Shown here piece after piece: positions 49,376 through 60,260 of a DNA stretch of 64,000 nucleotides. Positions within the stretch are counted from its first letter, which is position 1. Every line of letters begins with the position of its first letter. The stretch lies in NCBI GenBank assembly GCA_050084985.1, contig JBITNC010000001.1, positions 82,522,001 through 82,586,000 on the forward strand, read 5' to 3'. This DNA comes from Nageia nagi. Its lineage: Eukaryota; Pinophyta. The position numbers and the translations under genes are program-made. A model generated the notes under the pieces. It saw only the letters and a program-made list of their open reading frames with translations. It did not search any database and was not told where the DNA came from.

Positions 49376-51310
49376 TTTTTTTTTATCAATGGCATGGAAA
49401 TATTAATAAAATATATATGTATTAGATTTTTTTTTTAAAAAATGTTATTCACAACATGGTAATAATAGAATAGTTGAATATATAAATATTATATTATTAA
49501 AAAATTAACTAGTATACAAATAAATATTTTTTAAAACAAATAGTAAGATATTTTATAACATTATATTCAATATGTAAATTTATTTTATACATGTATGAAT
49601 ATAAATATAAATTACAATGATTCAATTTTCAAAAGTTTCTCTATTTTATAATAAAAATATAATTTTGTATATAATATTTTTCAACTACATCTTATAGAAA
49701 ATAAATCAATAAACAAGAAATCATGTATAAGTAAATAATTCCAATAAATTCTCCAAATACTCATTTAGTGTATGTGCATTTTAAAAATAATATATTTTAC
49801 ATGTTAAATTGTCACTATTTTATACAAGATATAGATGTAGAAAAAACATGACAATAAAATTAGATATTAGCATAATCTTTTTTATCATTGTTTATGAAAA
49901 CTAAAATCATGTTTATAATTAAATATTTGATAAAAGAAAATACTATTTAAATAAAACTTAATCTATATGTCTTTTAATGTCTAATATTACAATATCATAT
50001 TTCAAAAGATAATATTTATAATGAATAGCATATATTTAATATGGAATTTTTTTAATAATCGTATTTAATTACTTTACAGTTGTTACTTTTTTTATTATTA
50101 GATAAGTAAAATAATAAAACATTATCTTCTTATAATCATAAGAAATTAATTATGTCTTTGCACCTATAGAAATTATAATGTAATAAAATATGTTTTATTT
50201 TCTTCACAAGAAAAAATATTGCATATTTTACATTCAATCAAATAAAAATTAAAGTAAATAATAAGATAAATGCTTAGCCATATTATTATAAAACAAAATA
50301 ACATCCACATAAGAAATATGTTATTATTCGAATATAAAATATTGTATTCAATCAAATAAAAAATATTACACATAATAATTACAATGAAATTAAATAATAA
50401 TATATTCATTGAAACTATTCAATAAAAATAAGTTAATATTTATTTTAAAGTATGCTATTGCATTATCATTTTTTAAAAGATCATATTTACAATTAATAAC
50501 ACATGTTATTATGGTCAATTTATTTTTAATATTATTTAATTCATTTATATTTGTTATAAATTTTTTTTTATATTAGATAAGTGAAATAATTGATTAGTTA
50601 GAAGATATGGTATGATACTATGCAACATTAGTATAATGATCTTATTTTTCTTTTCAATGACATGAAAGTGTTGGTAAAATATATATGTATTAATTTTTTT
50701 TTTTTAAATTTTAGTCACATGGTAATAATAAAATAGTTGATATATAAATATTATATTATTAATAAATTAACTAGTATACAAATAGATGTTTTTTAAACAA
50801 ATAATAAGATATATTATAACTTTATATTCAATATGTAAATTTATTTTATGTATGTATGAGTATAAATATAAATTACAATGATTCAATTTCTAAAAGTTTC
50901 TCTATTTTATAATAAAAATATAATTTTGTATATAATATTTTTCAACTATATCCTTTAGAAAATAAACCAATAAATAAGAAATCATGTATAAGTAAATAAT
51001 TCCAATAAATTCTTCAAATACTCATATAATGTATGTACATTTAAAACATATATATAATTTACATGTTAAATTGTCACTATTTTATACAAGAAATAGATGT
51101 AAGAAAAAACATAAGAAATAAAATTAGATATTAGCATAATCATTTTTATCATTGTTTCTTAAGCCCAAGTATTTTAAATGACAAAAAAAAAAAAATCAGA
51201 ATCATGTTTATAATTAAATATTTGACAAAAGAAAATAATATTAAATAAAACTTAATCTATATGTATTTTAATGTCTAATCTTACAATATCATATTTCAAA
51301 AGATAGTATT
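48988..51310. repeat. Two tandem copies of a 1.1-1.26-kb AT-rich unit
   Basis: Unit 1 (from about 48988) and unit 2 (from about 50125) run in parallel, for example AATTACAATGATTCAATTT, TTTCTCTATTTTATAATAAA and AAATCATGTATAAGTAAATA. The offset is about 1137 bp at the start and about 1262 bp after the 114-bp difference. Unit 2 ends near 51310. Weaker sub-repeats are visible within the units (TTTCAAAAGATA-type against TTTTTAAAAGATC-type blocks). No coding capacity is recognised. Confidence 0.88.
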
Positions 51311-51491
51311 TATAATAAATAACATATATGTTACTATAAATTAATTTAACAACTTATGTGCATACAAAAATATGAACAAGTTAAAAATTAAAAGTAAGAG
51401 ACAAGTAATACAGAATTATATTGAAGAAATCTTACATAATTTTTTTATTGAATACAAAACATGGAAAATATAATCCAACACATGCAAGTGC

Positions 51492-51499
51492 ATTTGAAG
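51492..51499. other. hAT target-site duplication, left
   Basis: ATTTGAAG lies directly outside the left terminal repeat. TTTTGAAG lies directly outside the right one (55810-55817), a 7 of 8 match of the length expected for hAT. Confidence 0.82.
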
Positions 51500-51512
51500 C
51501 ATAGAATAAAAA
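51500..51512 (+). repeat. hAT left terminal inverted repeat
   Basis: CATAGAATAAAAA, the exact inverse of 55797-55809. Confidence 0.85.
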
Positions 51513-52131
51513 AAATGGTGTTTAAATGTGAAAAATGGTGTTTTTTTTTTCATTTTTGAGAAAATTTCAAATTTTCTTCAAAAAAATTGAAAAAATACCA
51601 TTTTTAACTTCAAAAGAAGGGCCATTTAAAGGTGTCTAAATGGAGAAAAAATGTGGAAAAAAAGTTGAATATGTTGAAAAGATGCAAGTCTGATTGTAAA
51701 TTTTACACTGCCTAAATGCATTTTTTCCTCCAAAATGTGCCATTTAAACATGAAGGATGTTAGGAAAATGCAGGAAAAATGGAACTTAAAACACCCCATC
51801 GTACCTATCATTTTTGGCATTTTTGCATCCAAAAATGGCATTTAAACATGGAAAAAATGCATAGTAAGAGGAAAATACATGAGTTGATAGAGATAAAATT
51901 CGTGTTTGGAAGGAAAAGACACCAAAAAAGGTTTTTTTGCATCTAAACACTGTTTAAACAACCAAAAAATATCGAAGATGCTATGAAAACATGGGTTGTG
52001 CTAGGCAGTTGGGGAGAAGGAATAAAGGGGGGGGGAAAGGGTTTTTCCCCTCATTTTTGCTTTGCAAGGCTTAGAGAAAGAGAGACAAGCTAGAGCATTA
52101 TTGATTGAGGGAGATTTTCCAAGACACTAAA

Positions 52132-54975
52132 ATGCCAAAAGAGTTGGACATGTTTTGGCAATATATGACTCCAATTGAGGGGGTTCATGGCAATTCTTAG
52201 CATTTCAGTTGCAATATATGTGGAAATCCTATACAAAGAATAATTACAAGGTTCAAAGGTCATCTTTTTGGGAGACCAAGGAGTGATATAGAGAGTTGCC
52301 CAAAAGTAATTCCAGATATTTCTTTGGATGCAATTAGAGCTTTAGATTCTATTGTTGAGAAAAAAGAGAGGAAACAAGCATTTCGAATGGAGCTAGGAGG
52401 GATAAGCTCTTCAAGTGAAAATGTGTCCAATCCAAGTGTAGGTGGTAGTGCAAGTGCAAGTAGACCTAGTGGAAGTGGATACCTTGGAAGGGTTGAAGTC
52501 CATTCCTACTTTCAACCCTAGACAACTCCTGAATCCCAACCATCCATTATGAGTATGCTAAAGAAGAAGGAGAAGAAAGAAGCTGATTTGATGTTGGCAA
52601 AATTGATCTATTATGAAGGAGTTCAAATCCACATTACCAAGAGTGTATTTTGGAAATCAACAATTGATACAGTGGCTAATGCTGAACCTAGGTATGTGGG
52701 CCCTACTCATGCAAAAATGCAAGGGTCTCTCATGAAGGATCTTAAGTAAGAAGTCTGTGATAGGTACATAAATAGTGATATCAAATTTCAACAGATAATA
52801 TGTATTACATTTTTTAAATTACTTTTTTTATTTAGTTATTTTATAATTTATTTCATTTTTATTTTATTAGTTTTAAAATGGTTAATATTGAAGAATCTTG
52901 GAAGTTATCAGGTTGCACAATATTATCTGATGGGTGGTCAGATAGTAAGAGTAGAAGCTTGATTAATTTTTTGGTATACTCAGAATATGGGATAATATTT
53001 AAGAAATCCATTGATGCATTTGATTAGGTAAAAGATGCAAACTTGTTATGTGACTCATTAGATCAGTTTGTGAAGGAGGTGGGGCTGGAGCATGTTGTTT
53101 AGGTGATCATAGATAATGCTTCTAGTCATGTTGTAGCACGTAGCAAGCTCATGAATATGTATCCCTTGTTATACTGGACTCCATGTGCTTGTCATTGGAT
53201 TGATCTTCTTTTGGAGGATATAGGAAAAATGGCTTGGGTAAAAGAGTTAGTTGACCAAACTAGGACAATCATGAGGTACATCTATCTGATCGTATTTTAT
53301 CTTATCATATTTTTATCTTATCTTATATTTTTACTCTTAGACTATCTTGATTCTTAATTTCTTATCTTATGTTACTAGGTATATTTATAATAAAATCACT
53401 ATTCTTACTATGATGAGGAGGTACATCAATGATAGGGACTTGTTGCACATAGGAGCCACATGTTTTGCCTCTAATTTCATCAGCCTTCAATCGCTATTTT
53501 AGAACATGCATGAGTTGCATTCCATGTTTATTTCTAGAGAGTGGAGTGATACAACCATAAGCATAAGGCCAAAGGATATGTTCATGTCTTCATTGATATC
53601 CATAGATGATTTTTGGGTGATGCTCAGAGAGATTTGTAGCATGATAGGACCACTTGTACGAGTTCTATGTCTAGTTGATAGTGATAGGCCCACTATTGGC
53701 TATTTGTATGAGGCTATGGCTAGGTCCAAGGAGGCCATAATGCATTATTATGTTAACCACCCTAATGAGAATAATAATTTTGATAACAAGCACATGGAGT
53801 TTTGGGCTTTCATTGAAGAACGATGGTAGAATATGTTGTATCACCCTATTCATGGAGCAGGGGCCATATTAAACCTTATCTTGTATTTTGCACCAAACTC
53901 AAAAATACAAGATTGATACTCATGCTAACTTGGGGCTTACAAAATGTGTAACTGGTATGGTTCAGGATCTTACCACTCAATCCAAAATCTTCAAGGAGCT
54001 TGAGTCATACAAGCACTCAAGAGGCCTTTTTGGATATCAATCCATTAGAGAGGCACATTTCATGACTGCTCCAAGTGAGAAAAATACAAAGTTCATGCAT
54101 TAATTTTAATTTTTAAGTTTATAAATTTAGGAATTTAAATATTTAATATTTTTTATTTGATATTACTACATTTTTTAGAGTTATGGTGGGCAAATTTTAG
54201 GGGTGAAACACCTAAGTTGCAAAGATTTGCTAGTCGCATCCTTAGTCAAACATGTAGTGCTTCAGGATGTGAGTGTAATTAGAGTGCATTTGAAAAAATT
54301 CACTCCAAGAAGCACAATAGGTTAGTAATTTGATTCATACCAATTATGATTCCTTTCAACTTTGAAAATGCAATGAAAATTTCTTCCTTCTTGAATCTCA
54401 CTCTCAATTATCATTATCTTATTTTTTTATGTTAATAGGTTGACAACATAATGCTTGAATGATATTGTGTACATTTATGTCAACCTATGATTGTATGTGA
54501 GGCAACTACAAAAGAAGGAAGAGGATGAGCCTATTAACTTGACTACCATTGATCCCTCATATAGGTTATCTTCTTCATTTTTACTCCTACCTAGCACTCC
54601 CCTACATGTGATTTTTAAAATATCTTGATAGGTCCTATAAAATTATAAATGTTGACTTATTTTTTATTTTTTTGAGAGTGATGCACCTCTAGTGGATGTA
54701 ATGGTAGATCTAGAGGAGGAGTTACATGAAGCATTTCAAGAAGAATGGCTTAACATGGAGCAAGAGATAAATGAACTTGTAGGTGAGGGCACGTAGGAGG
54801 AGCATGCAAAGGATGAGGAGGGGAAGGAGGAGGAGGAGCATCAGCATTTTGATCCATTTTCTCCTATGGAGATTGATCATGGTGTTGGACCTCATTATCT
54901 TTATGAACATCGAGTTTTTTGAGACATTGAGAGTGAGCCTGATGATGATGAGCTGCTCATTTGATACTAGAGGAT
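52132..54975 (+). pseudogene. hAT transposase (BED finger, DUF659, hAT C-terminal dimerisation)
   Basis: Starts at ATG 52132 (MPKELDMFWQYMTPI). A BED-type zinc finger is at about 52206-52320 (SCNICGNP, TRFKGHLFGRP, IESCPKVIPDI). The DUF659/transposase part follows: SGCTILSDGWSDSKSRSLIN (about 52910), FKKSIDAFD, VIIDNASSHVVA, YWTPCACHWIDLLLEDIGKM (about 53170), then after an intron (53276-53378, GTACAT...CTAG) IYNKITILTMMRRYI and MHELHSMFISREWSD. The dimerisation region is at 54180-54320 (LWWANFRGETPKLQRFASRI, LSQTCSASGCE). An acidic tail continues to about 54975. Intron borders also fit at about 54320/54438. Stops occur at several conserved positions. Length and domain order match plant hAT genes. 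Confidence 0.92.
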
Positions 54976-55796
54976 TAGGTAAAAGCTCTATAAGAGTATT
55001 GGTGGTGGTTCTAGTAGTTTAGGAATGCATCCTCATAGTACTCCTACCACCTTTTCATTCTCAATCTCCTACTACAATTATTAGTGGAGCATGTGGTACT
55101 GGTACTAGTAGTACTAGTGGTGGCGATCGATTACATAGTAAAAGGGCTAGAGCCCCAAATTGCACATATTGATGAGTCCCCAGTGCCCACACATGGATTC
55201 ATGAATCATGAGAAATTATATTTAGTTATTTATGATTATTTGTATTTTGTACTTTTTTGGTGCGTAACAATGGGCACTTAGTGGCATTATGAGTGTATGG
55301 GACAATGTCATAGTAATAACAGTACTAGTAGTAGTAGATTTATAACTTATGATCTAATAAACATTTTATAGATGCTTTTTATTTTCATGTATTGATGATA
55401 TGATTTATGAAATATGAATGTGTTTGTAACTTAGTAGTTGGTAGATGATATGATCGTTTATGTGAATGATTTAATCATTTATGGTAATTAGATAAGCATA
55501 TTGTATAGAAAAAGTTAAAAAATTAAATTTTTTTATTTTTCAATGCATCACATTTTTCCTTGAATTTTTCATCCTTTCCCTATATTTTGTCTATTTATTT
55601 ACTGTATTTTTCATTTTTTGATCACATATTTTTCCTGTATTTTTCATTTTTTTTCCATTTTTTGTCCATTTTTTCCATTTCTTTTCATATTTATGTATTT
55701 TTAGAGCTGTAAATTTTTGCCATATTCAACGTATTTTGACCATTTAATGGCCATTTTTACATCTTTGGCCTCGGGCCACATTTTCAAAAAATCATC

Positions 55797-55809
55797 TTTT
55801 TATTCTATG
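55797..55809 (-). repeat. hAT right terminal inverted repeat
   Basis: TTTTTATTCTATG, the exact inverse of 51500-51512, followed by TTTTGAAG. Confidence 0.85.
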
Positions 55810-55817
55810 TTTTGAAG

Positions 55818-58512
55818 TAAACACCTATATACTTTGGTTTTGTGTGATAAAATAACAATAATTTCTTTTTAGCACAAAATTAGTATGTCTACAACTTGTA
55901 AGAAACTTATGGGCAAGTAATTAGTAGTAAGCTAAAGGAAAATATGATTCCTTCATGGTAAGAAGAGCAAGAGGAGGGAATATGGTATCAAGATTTAAGA
56001 AGGTTTATGAGGACATATAAACTAAGTACAAACTAATATTTTCTCTTACCTATCTCATTATTTGAAAATTTGAGGTCGCTATTCATTACGTTGGTAGGTT
56101 CTCTACTCCTACTTTGATCCAGCTAGTGGTTCCATCATATTTCAATTAGGGAGTTACATCTGTAGAATGTTCGTCACTATATTTTAGGAAGAACAACTCT
56201 ATAAGGTAGACAAAAGGGGGTTAAAGTTATATGGCCACACTAAAGTAGCTACTTGTCTCAAAGCTAGAATGTAAGATTAATCACCTAGGAATATACATCA
56301 TCTGGTTACCAAGAAGAATAAAATCTATATTTACCTAAAACCATTCCATTCCCAAACCAAACTTTTAAGTCTTACTTATGTGATCTTCAAATAAATGATA
56401 CTGATGTGTTGCAACAGTATTTATAATAGAAAAGAAGAGAATGAAAGACCCACAATGTTGGCAGTTTAGGATATGGGCTTGGTGGAGGTTGCATGAACGT
56501 GAGACCCCTCTTCCATAAATTATGACATGCCCTCTCTACATTATGAGATTCTATGAAGAGCCCCTCCTAAGTATAATGGAAGTGCCCTTCCTAGGTCATT
56601 GATCTTGCTAATCATCCATTGACCTTGCCTAGGTAAGTATACTTGCATGCTTCTCCTCCCCTTGCATTTATCCTCTCTCCTCTTTCCTTCTCCCTTGGCA
56701 CTCCTGCTTGAGGGATCATCATGCAACCTTATGTTCAATGTAAGATAATAGATTCTTAAATGGTGCCACCCCATTTAACTCATATTGAGTTTATAATATA
56801 ATAGGTTTAACAAAATTTGCACTACATTGTGTCTTATACTATAAGTTACCCCAAATATTCTTATGCAAACCATGAAACTTTGTTGATGGATGAAATATAG
56901 AAATCATTTTTGTATTTCATTTTTCATAGTGTATTATAGTAATTAGATTGATTTCATTTATTAATCAATTTAAATAGTAAATACCATACATTATTTTTAT
57001 ATTATAGAAAGAAAACCTTCATTGTATTATAATATAAATTTTTTTTCTAATAATATATATGGAGGATAAACCTCGAGCATCAATGCTTCATTATAAATGG
57101 TAACTTAGAACGATTCATATTATTTTGAGGATAAAGAGTATTGCTAACATATAAATAAGTTTTTTTTGGTTAATTCAAGGTGTTGTAGGCTATCCTAGAT
57201 TCAAAGGTACATAAAGGTATAGCACCTCAACTAGATAAGGAACATGTGTAGGAAATGAATTATATTTTAATAGGTGGGTGCAAGAAGTTGGGTCCACTTT
57301 AAGGCCAAAAAGTGGAAGTGTTTTCTTTTATTTTTAACTTTGGGTATGATTGATCTCAAAATTTGAAGTACTTAGAAATGGAATCGTGAAAAGGTCACTA
57401 GGGCGAAAATGTAGTGCTCAGAGTCTAGTTTTCAAATATATATTTTTTTCCAATATCCAAATCATATAATTTAAAATTAGATTAGATGAAAAAAAAATAC
57501 TATTTTTAAAAAACTATTTTTGGACCATACAATACACATGTTCATCCATCATAATTTAACTAAAATCAAAGTATTTTTTAAAATACTTTTAGAAAAAGAT
57601 ACCTAACACATTGGAGCTTGTCCTAGATATTTTTTCATATTTTTTTATCAGTACTTTTTTATTAATTTTGTATCAAGCATGTATGTGGTTTTAAAAAGTT
57701 CTCATGTTAGTCTACCATAATTTGACATAAACTTAATCTTTTTTCAATTTTTTTTATTTTTATTCTTATAGAGAATTTTGTGAAGCTTGTCCCTATATAA
57801 TTTATTTTTCATATATCTCAAAAATCAAGAACTTATTAAGAAAGTATGAGACCCTCATATTTCAAGTTTATGGAAAAATTTCACTAAAAATTAATATAAA
57901 AATATATAAATATACTATAATTTTTTTTTAAAAAATTGCATATTTGAATTTGTCACTCTTTCATCTAAAACTAGTTTTAATTTTGTGACAAAATTCAATT
58001 GAAATCACCATGAAATATATGCTCAAAGTTATGATTTTGTACTAAAATAAACCTTAGACATTTACTTTTAGGACAGAGGCACAAGCTTAGCTCAACTAGC
58101 CTTTTTCAAGCCTAAATATGAGGTTGGTGGGTAGGTAATGAATTTTGAATATATAGAGATCCCAATATTTATAACCATTGAAATTTAAGGATCTTGATTT
58201 TTTCAAGTTAGGATAAAAGAGCAATTGTCTGGATAGAAATGTTCTCTACATCATTCTCTTCCATGTTTGTATAGTACAAAAGATAGCAACATTTTTTGTA
58301 GGAATTGAGTTGATTTTTTCATATGCATGCACAATATTCATTCAATATACTAAGGTTAAGATCCAAGGCACCTTTTTTAGTCAATTTGAGGTTGAAATAA
58401 GTTTTTTAAAAAGATATTAAAAGCCTTAAGTTTGAAGCAATCATTGCCATTACAATTATCTTTTGAAGATATACAAAGTTGAATTTGTAAACTTCTCAAG
58501 GTAATTAACATC
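55818..58512. other. Spacer, no gene seen
   Basis: Mostly AT-rich. 56430-56780 is clearly less AT-rich (CTTCTCCTCCCCTTGCATTT, CCTCTCTCCTCTTTCC) and could be a fragment of another repeat, but no second copy exists here. 57170-57420 and 57950-58110 hold short G-containing patches without a recognisable frame. Confidence 0.35.
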
Positions 58513-58989
58513 ATGGGTGATAAAAAATGCCAAAAAAAGAGAGGAAGGAAGGTCATGACATCTGAAGACATTCTTTCAAGAAGAGAGAAGGATGCAAAAG
58601 GGAAAAGAGAGAAAAGAGCACAAAATAATGAACTGAATTGTAATGAAGTACATGAAATTTCCATCCCAATTGAAGAGGAGGACATTGAAGATAACACAAA
58701 TGTAGATACCAAAGTCGATATAAATGAAGATGATGCACCATTGAATGAAGTTTCAATTGGAATGACTATGGAAATGAATGCAAGTATGTCTTTGAATCTT
58801 TGTATCCTATTATAATTTTAAGTGTTTTTCAACATTCTCATAGACCATTTAAATGATAGCTCTAGAGCATGTTTGTACTCCTACTATTAGAGTAGTTTTT
58901 AGAATTTTGCTATAAGTAATACTAAATTCTATAGGTAATCAAGTTATATGACACTTATATTAACTATCTTAAGAACCTTAATTATGAGA

Positions 58990-59340
58990 ATTACTAATAA
59001 TGGCTCATATATAGGACCAAACAAAGTATATCCAATAGTATTTACAAACATATAGTTGAATGATTGTTGAACTCAAAAACATATAGGAGATTAATTAACA
59101 CCCACTTAGCCATTAGGTTTGAAAACTTTACCAATGATTATTAGTAGGACCTTTCAAAGTTTGTCTTGAATTGAATAGGTAGATAATCTTATTTTAGTAT
59201 CCTTTTTAAACTAAATTGGATTAATGTAGGATATATGATCAATATTTATTCAAAAGTATTTACAACCATATAGTTGTATGATTATTTTTTATAAAAAAAT
59301 ATGAGACTAATATGACCACTTAATTAAAGTGATTCAACAT
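58990..59340. repeat. Diverged direct repeat within intron 1
   Basis: Around 59025-59110 and 59240-59330 the same order AGTATTTACAA(A/C)CATATAGTTG, (A/T)ATGATT and an A-rich end recurs, about 215 bp apart. Confidence 0.6.
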
Positions 59341-60260
59341 TTTGCAAAAAGGGTTAGATATTTGACTAATGGGGTTACTTGGGTTTAGGGTTTAGAGTTT
59401 TAAGTTTTAAGGATTAAATATTTTAAGGGTTACTTATGTTTACATGTTTAATGGTTAAAGGTTTAAGATTTTAAGGGTTTACGATAAAGGGTTTAAGAGT
59501 TTAAGGGTTTACGATTTATGAGTTGAAGGGTTTAGGGGTAGGGTTTTATGGTTTAATAGGGTTATAATGTTTACATTTTAGTGTTCAAGATTTAGGGTTA
59601 TAGGGGTTAAACATTTTACCAATGGGTCCAAACATGATGTTAAAGGGGTTAAAGAGTTTAAGGTTAGTTGGGTTTAGGAACTTAAGATTTTAAGAGTGTA
59701 GCAATTTAAGGAAAGTAAGGGTTTAGGGTTTAGGTTTTGAGGGTTTAGGATTTATGATTTTAGTGTTTAGTTTGGTTTAGGGTTTACATTTTAGTTCTAA
59801 GGTTTGCTTACTTAGACTAAGGGTTTAGGGTTTAGGTTTTAAGGTTTAAGGGTTTATAGGGTTTAAGGTTTAGGTTTGTATGTCCTATCAAGGTTTGTAC
59901 AATGATGTTAAATTTAAAATTTAGTGAATGGGGTTAAACATGTGATGTATTAAGGGTTTAAGAGTGTAGAAATTTAGGGAAAGTAAGGGTTTAGGGTTTT
60001 GGTTTTGAGGGTTTAGGATTTAGGGTTTTAGTGTTTAGGATTGTTAAAGGATTTAGGTGTTTTTAGGGTTTTAGTGTTTAGGTTTGTTTAAGGATTTAGG
60101 TATTTTTAAGGTTTAAGGGTTTAGGGTAACTTACATTTTAGTTCTTATGTTTGCTTACTTGGATTAAGGGTTTAGGTTTAGGTTTAAGGGTTTAAGGTTT
60201 AGGTTTGTATGTCTTATCAAGGTTTGGACAATGAAGTTAAATTTAAAATTTGGCCAATAG
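59340..60260. repeat. Interstitial telomere-like repeats (TTTAGGG type)
   Basis: Dozens of TTTAGGG, GGGTTTA, GGGTTTAAG and near variants run in one orientation with many imperfect units. It fills much of intron 1 of the transposase-like gene. Part of it is duplicated: about 59686-59945 is repeated at about 59946-60285, including the non-telomeric anchors AAAGTAAGGGTTTAGGGTTT, TTACATTTTAGTTCT and AGGTTTGTATGTC. Confidence 0.85.

Larger units (their letters stand above)
51500..55809 (+). mobile_element. hAT DNA transposon, 4.3 kb, with termini
   Basis: Terminal inverted repeats of 13 bp (CATAGAATAAAAA) at 51500-51512 and 55797-55809, flanked by an 8-bp target duplication with one mismatch, enclose a hAT transposase pseudogene on the plus strand. 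Both subterminal regions are rich in CCATTTAA, AAAAATGG and TTTTTCAT-type short repeats (51510-51960; 55540-55770), as is common for hAT transposase binding regions. Coding stops show that it can no longer supply its own transposase. Confidence 0.87.

Noticed and set aside
48828-51310. Possible CRISPR-like or satellite array in the AT-rich repeats
   Set aside because: Only two long units and one inverted copy exist; there are no short regular repeats with unique spacers, and the setting is a plant nuclear genome.
53499-53853. Minus-strand open frames inside the hAT transposase
   Set aside because: They are shadows of the plus-strand transposase, where conserved motifs continue without interruption.
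58080-58135. tRNA-like start AGCTTAGCTCAACTAGCC
   Set aside because: The first part resembles an A box, but no B box or T-stem follows at the right distance.
58377-58712. 111-codon minus-strand open frame
   Set aside because: It is antisense to exon 1 of the transposase-like remnant, which has a fitting splice donor and N-terminal composition on the plus strand.
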